Below, piece after piece: positions 5,639 through 7,027 of a stretch of 7,027 bases of DNA. The stretch covers positions 1-7,027 of the forward strand of contig JAJDTQ010000025.1 of the NCBI GenBank assembly GCA_022827045.1. The letters run 5' to 3'. The DNA comes from Candidatus Binatia bacterium (lineage in GTDB: Bacteria > Desulfobacterota_B > Binatia > UBA9968 > JAJDTQ01). Numbering within the stretch: the stretch's first letter is position 1; the number at the start of each line of letters is the position of its first letter. The position numbers were made by a program, and so were the translations under genes. The notes under the pieces are model-generated. The model had not been told where the DNA came from. It saw nothing but the letters and a program-made list of their open reading frames with translations, and did no database searches.

Positions 5639-6568
5639 GTGTTGGAGGCACACCCTCAAATGGTAGCGGCGTTCGCGGAATGGCTGACCGGCCGTAAGTT
5701 TAAGGGCGCGGACGTGGCGACACAGAAAGTCGTCAGCGGTGGCAACCGGCTAGACATGTGGCTCAACGCGCGGGACGACGACGACCGGAGTCATCTGATC
5801 GTACTTGAGAACAAGTTAGACTCAAAGGAAGGGCAGGACCAACTTCGCCGGTATGAGCGTTATCTAGCCCGACAGGAGGCGGAGAGCAGAACGTTGGTAT
5901 ACGTGTCAATGCACGAGCGGAGCGATTTCCAACCATCGACCAGCACAGTCTCGTTCCTGAACCGAAATTGGTTTGAGATGTATAACTGGCTCAAGGCTCA
6001 GATCCGGGCTTGGGGCGACCAAGGGGCGCGCTCTAGCGTTCTAATCGCGGAACTGCTGGAGTTAATGGAGGAATGGGACATGGAGATGGACTTGGGTGCG
6101 CACGACTTGGCGAGCGCGGTGGCATACAAGGGAGGCGTAGAGAGCCGGCTGCTGCAGATCTTGGACACGGTGTGGGAAGAGTGCCGAAAGGACTGCGTTA
6201 GCGGTAGCAGGTGGGTGTATGACAATCACGGCGTCTGTTACCGGTCTGCGTACGTAACGGACAACAGCCTGTACTATGATTTCGGATTCGATTTCAAACG
6301 CGACGACGAGCAGTGGACCGCTAGGGACCTCCAACTCCCGTCGGCATACTTCGGGGTTCGCGGTGGCGATGTCGAGAAGCCGGTCTTGAACGGATTGTCT
6401 GAGGAGTGGGTCGCTCCGCCATGGACAACGTGGAATACCCACGAAAGGGTGCGGCAACTTGTCGCGCTGGAGACGAGCGGTACTAGCCTGCACGAGGGGT
6501 ACCTGGACTTCTTCCTATCGTCACTTGAGCAGGCCAGGGCCGTGATCAGCAACCGGAAGCCGGGCTGA
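5639..6568 (+). CDS. PD-(D/E)XK nuclease-superfamily protein, 5' end frameshifted
   Basis: The open frame gives 309 residues from a GTG at 5639. It carries PD-(D/E)XK core residues: D39 in GGNRLDMWLNARDD, then E57-N-K59 in SHLIVLENKLDSKEG, then Q68 and Y72 in QDQLRRYERYLARQ, as in the PDDEXK_4-like family. Such proteins are predicted metal-dependent DNA nucleases, often on defence islands. The remaining 200 residues, with LIAELLELMEEWDMEM and the aromatic run SLYYDFGFDF, belong to a C-terminal region whose role I cannot name. The GTG start is unlikely to be the original one: the missing N-terminus lies out of frame upstream, and a product from GTG 5639 or ATG 5660 would lack the presumed first helix. 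The gene follows the membrane-protein pair after 116 bases on the same strand, so shared function is plausible but unproven. Confidence 0.83.
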   Translation: MLEAHPQMVAAFAEWLTGRKFKGADVATQKVVSGGNRLDMWLNARDDDDRSHLIVLENKLDSKEGQDQLRRYERYLARQEAESRTLVYVSMHERSDFQPSTSTVSFLNRNWFEMYNWLKAQIRAWGDQGARSSVLIAELLELMEEWDMEMDLGAHDLASAVAYKGGVESRLLQILDTVWEECRKDCVSGSRWVYDNHGVCYRSAYVTDNSLYYDFGFDFKRDDEQWTARDLQLPSAYFGVRGGDVEKPVLNGLSEEWVAPPWTTWNTHERVRQLVALETSGTSLHEGYLDFFLSSLEQARAVISNRKPG

Positions 6569-7027
6569 AGCGCAGTTGCCCGCTACAGTCGAGACAGCGG
6601 GATGGGAGCAGCAGCAATCATTGAAGGTTGGCTGATGGCCAATAGTGGCGCGGGGGCGGGCGGCGACCCGTGTCGACAAATGGCGAGGTTGTGGTTTCCG
6701 GGGCCGGGTAGGTGGGGTCGTCACCGAGCCCCTCCTACCCGGCCCGACATGCGTAACCGTTCGGGCGTGCCGTGGAATCGCGGAACCGAATGGTGACGTT
6801 GGCTGGCGCAATCGAGGAACTCCCTACTGTCTCAGGGGTTCGCGAACTTCGTCCTCCCGTATCTCCGAATCTCCACGGCTTCCCCGAACGTCTATGGACG
6901 CCCCCGGTGATGCAAGCACTATTTTCGAACGGCATGGGATGCGGTCAGGTGCTGTCGTCTATCCGGCCTGTTGGTGCGGCTGTCAGAAGCCGCTGGCCCG
7001 TATGGATATACGCGGATCGGGTCCATA
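6569..7027. other. 459-base stretch with no confident gene
   Basis: Nothing here meets the standard for a gene. A 6-bp hairpin (CCCGCT/AGCGGG, 6579-6601) lies just after the nuclease stop but lacks a T-run. A larger hairpin lies at 6701-6745. On the plus strand, a frame from ATG 6790 stays open to the right edge (about 79 residues, with ERLWTPPVMQALFSNGMGCG). So does a second frame containing YPACWCGCQKPLARM. Neither has a ribosome binding site or recognisable family. One could be the start of a gene that continues outside the window. Confidence 0.4.
6701..6745. repeat. Long GC-rich inverted repeat (12-bp perfect arms)
   Basis: GGGCCGGGTAGG (6701-6712) and CCTACCCGGCCC (6734-6745) are exact inverses. 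After a single T-T mismatch, the inner GGGG (6714-6717) pairs with CCCC (6729-6732), leaving a small loop. No T-run follows on either strand, so it is not a standard intrinsic terminator. It lies 133 bases after the nuclease gene. It could be a rho-assisted or structural transcript end, a recombination or transposon-related hairpin, or part of a small RNA. Confidence 0.7.

Noticed and set aside
6602..6796. Plus-strand frame of 64 residues after the nuclease gene
   Set aside because: It runs through the long hairpin, has no ribosome binding site and has a random-looking composition.
1..7027. CRISPR arrays, tRNA or rRNA genes, attachment-site direct repeats
   Set aside because: None was seen by eye; the only tandem repeat is the 14-bp duplication, and no tRNA-like cloverleaf was noticed near the integrase end in view.

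Overview
The window looks like one end of an integrative genomic island (integrative element or prophage-like island) in a GC-rich bacterium, plus a cargo segment of different base composition. The host cannot be named from the sequence. The high third-position GC of the left part suggests a GC-rich proteobacterium or similar, but this is inference.

Left block (about 1-3890, all genes on the minus strand). It holds a tyrosine integrase with an N-terminal arm-binding domain, running off the left edge. Upstream of it are a very acidic 94-residue protein, a 75-residue protein of unknown function, a single-stranded DNA-binding protein (ssb) followed by a good intrinsic terminator, a 63-residue acidic protein, a SLOG-type Rossmann-like gene and an 85-residue gene. 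Most have strong Shine-Dalgarno sequences and short non-coding gaps. Two adjacent genes are broken: the SLOG gene by a single in-frame amber codon, and the 85-residue gene by one extra base. Three tidy stem-loops lie in the leader of the acidic 94-residue gene.

Junction (about 3890-4000). A GC-rich minus-strand reading frame ends at 3891 and seems to have lost its 5' part. Base composition changes here and the coding strand switches, which suits insertion of a foreign cargo module.

Right block (about 3995-6568, plus strand, lower GC). Two membrane-protein genes overlap by four bases (ATGA). The second has two predicted membrane helices and a six-cysteine C-terminal domain. After a gap of about 116 bases comes a gene for a PD-(D/E)XK nuclease-like protein. 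Its start is out of frame because of a perfect 14-bp tandem duplication. Removing one copy joins the upstream ATG at 5535 to the rest of the gene as one 339-residue protein. This could be an ON/OFF contingency switch or a fixed inactivating mutation. The three genes resemble the layout of a defence-type cargo cassette, but no known system was recognised.

Right end (6569-7027). No confident gene. The stretch holds a 12-bp perfect inverted repeat (6701-6745) and weak open frames reaching the window edge.
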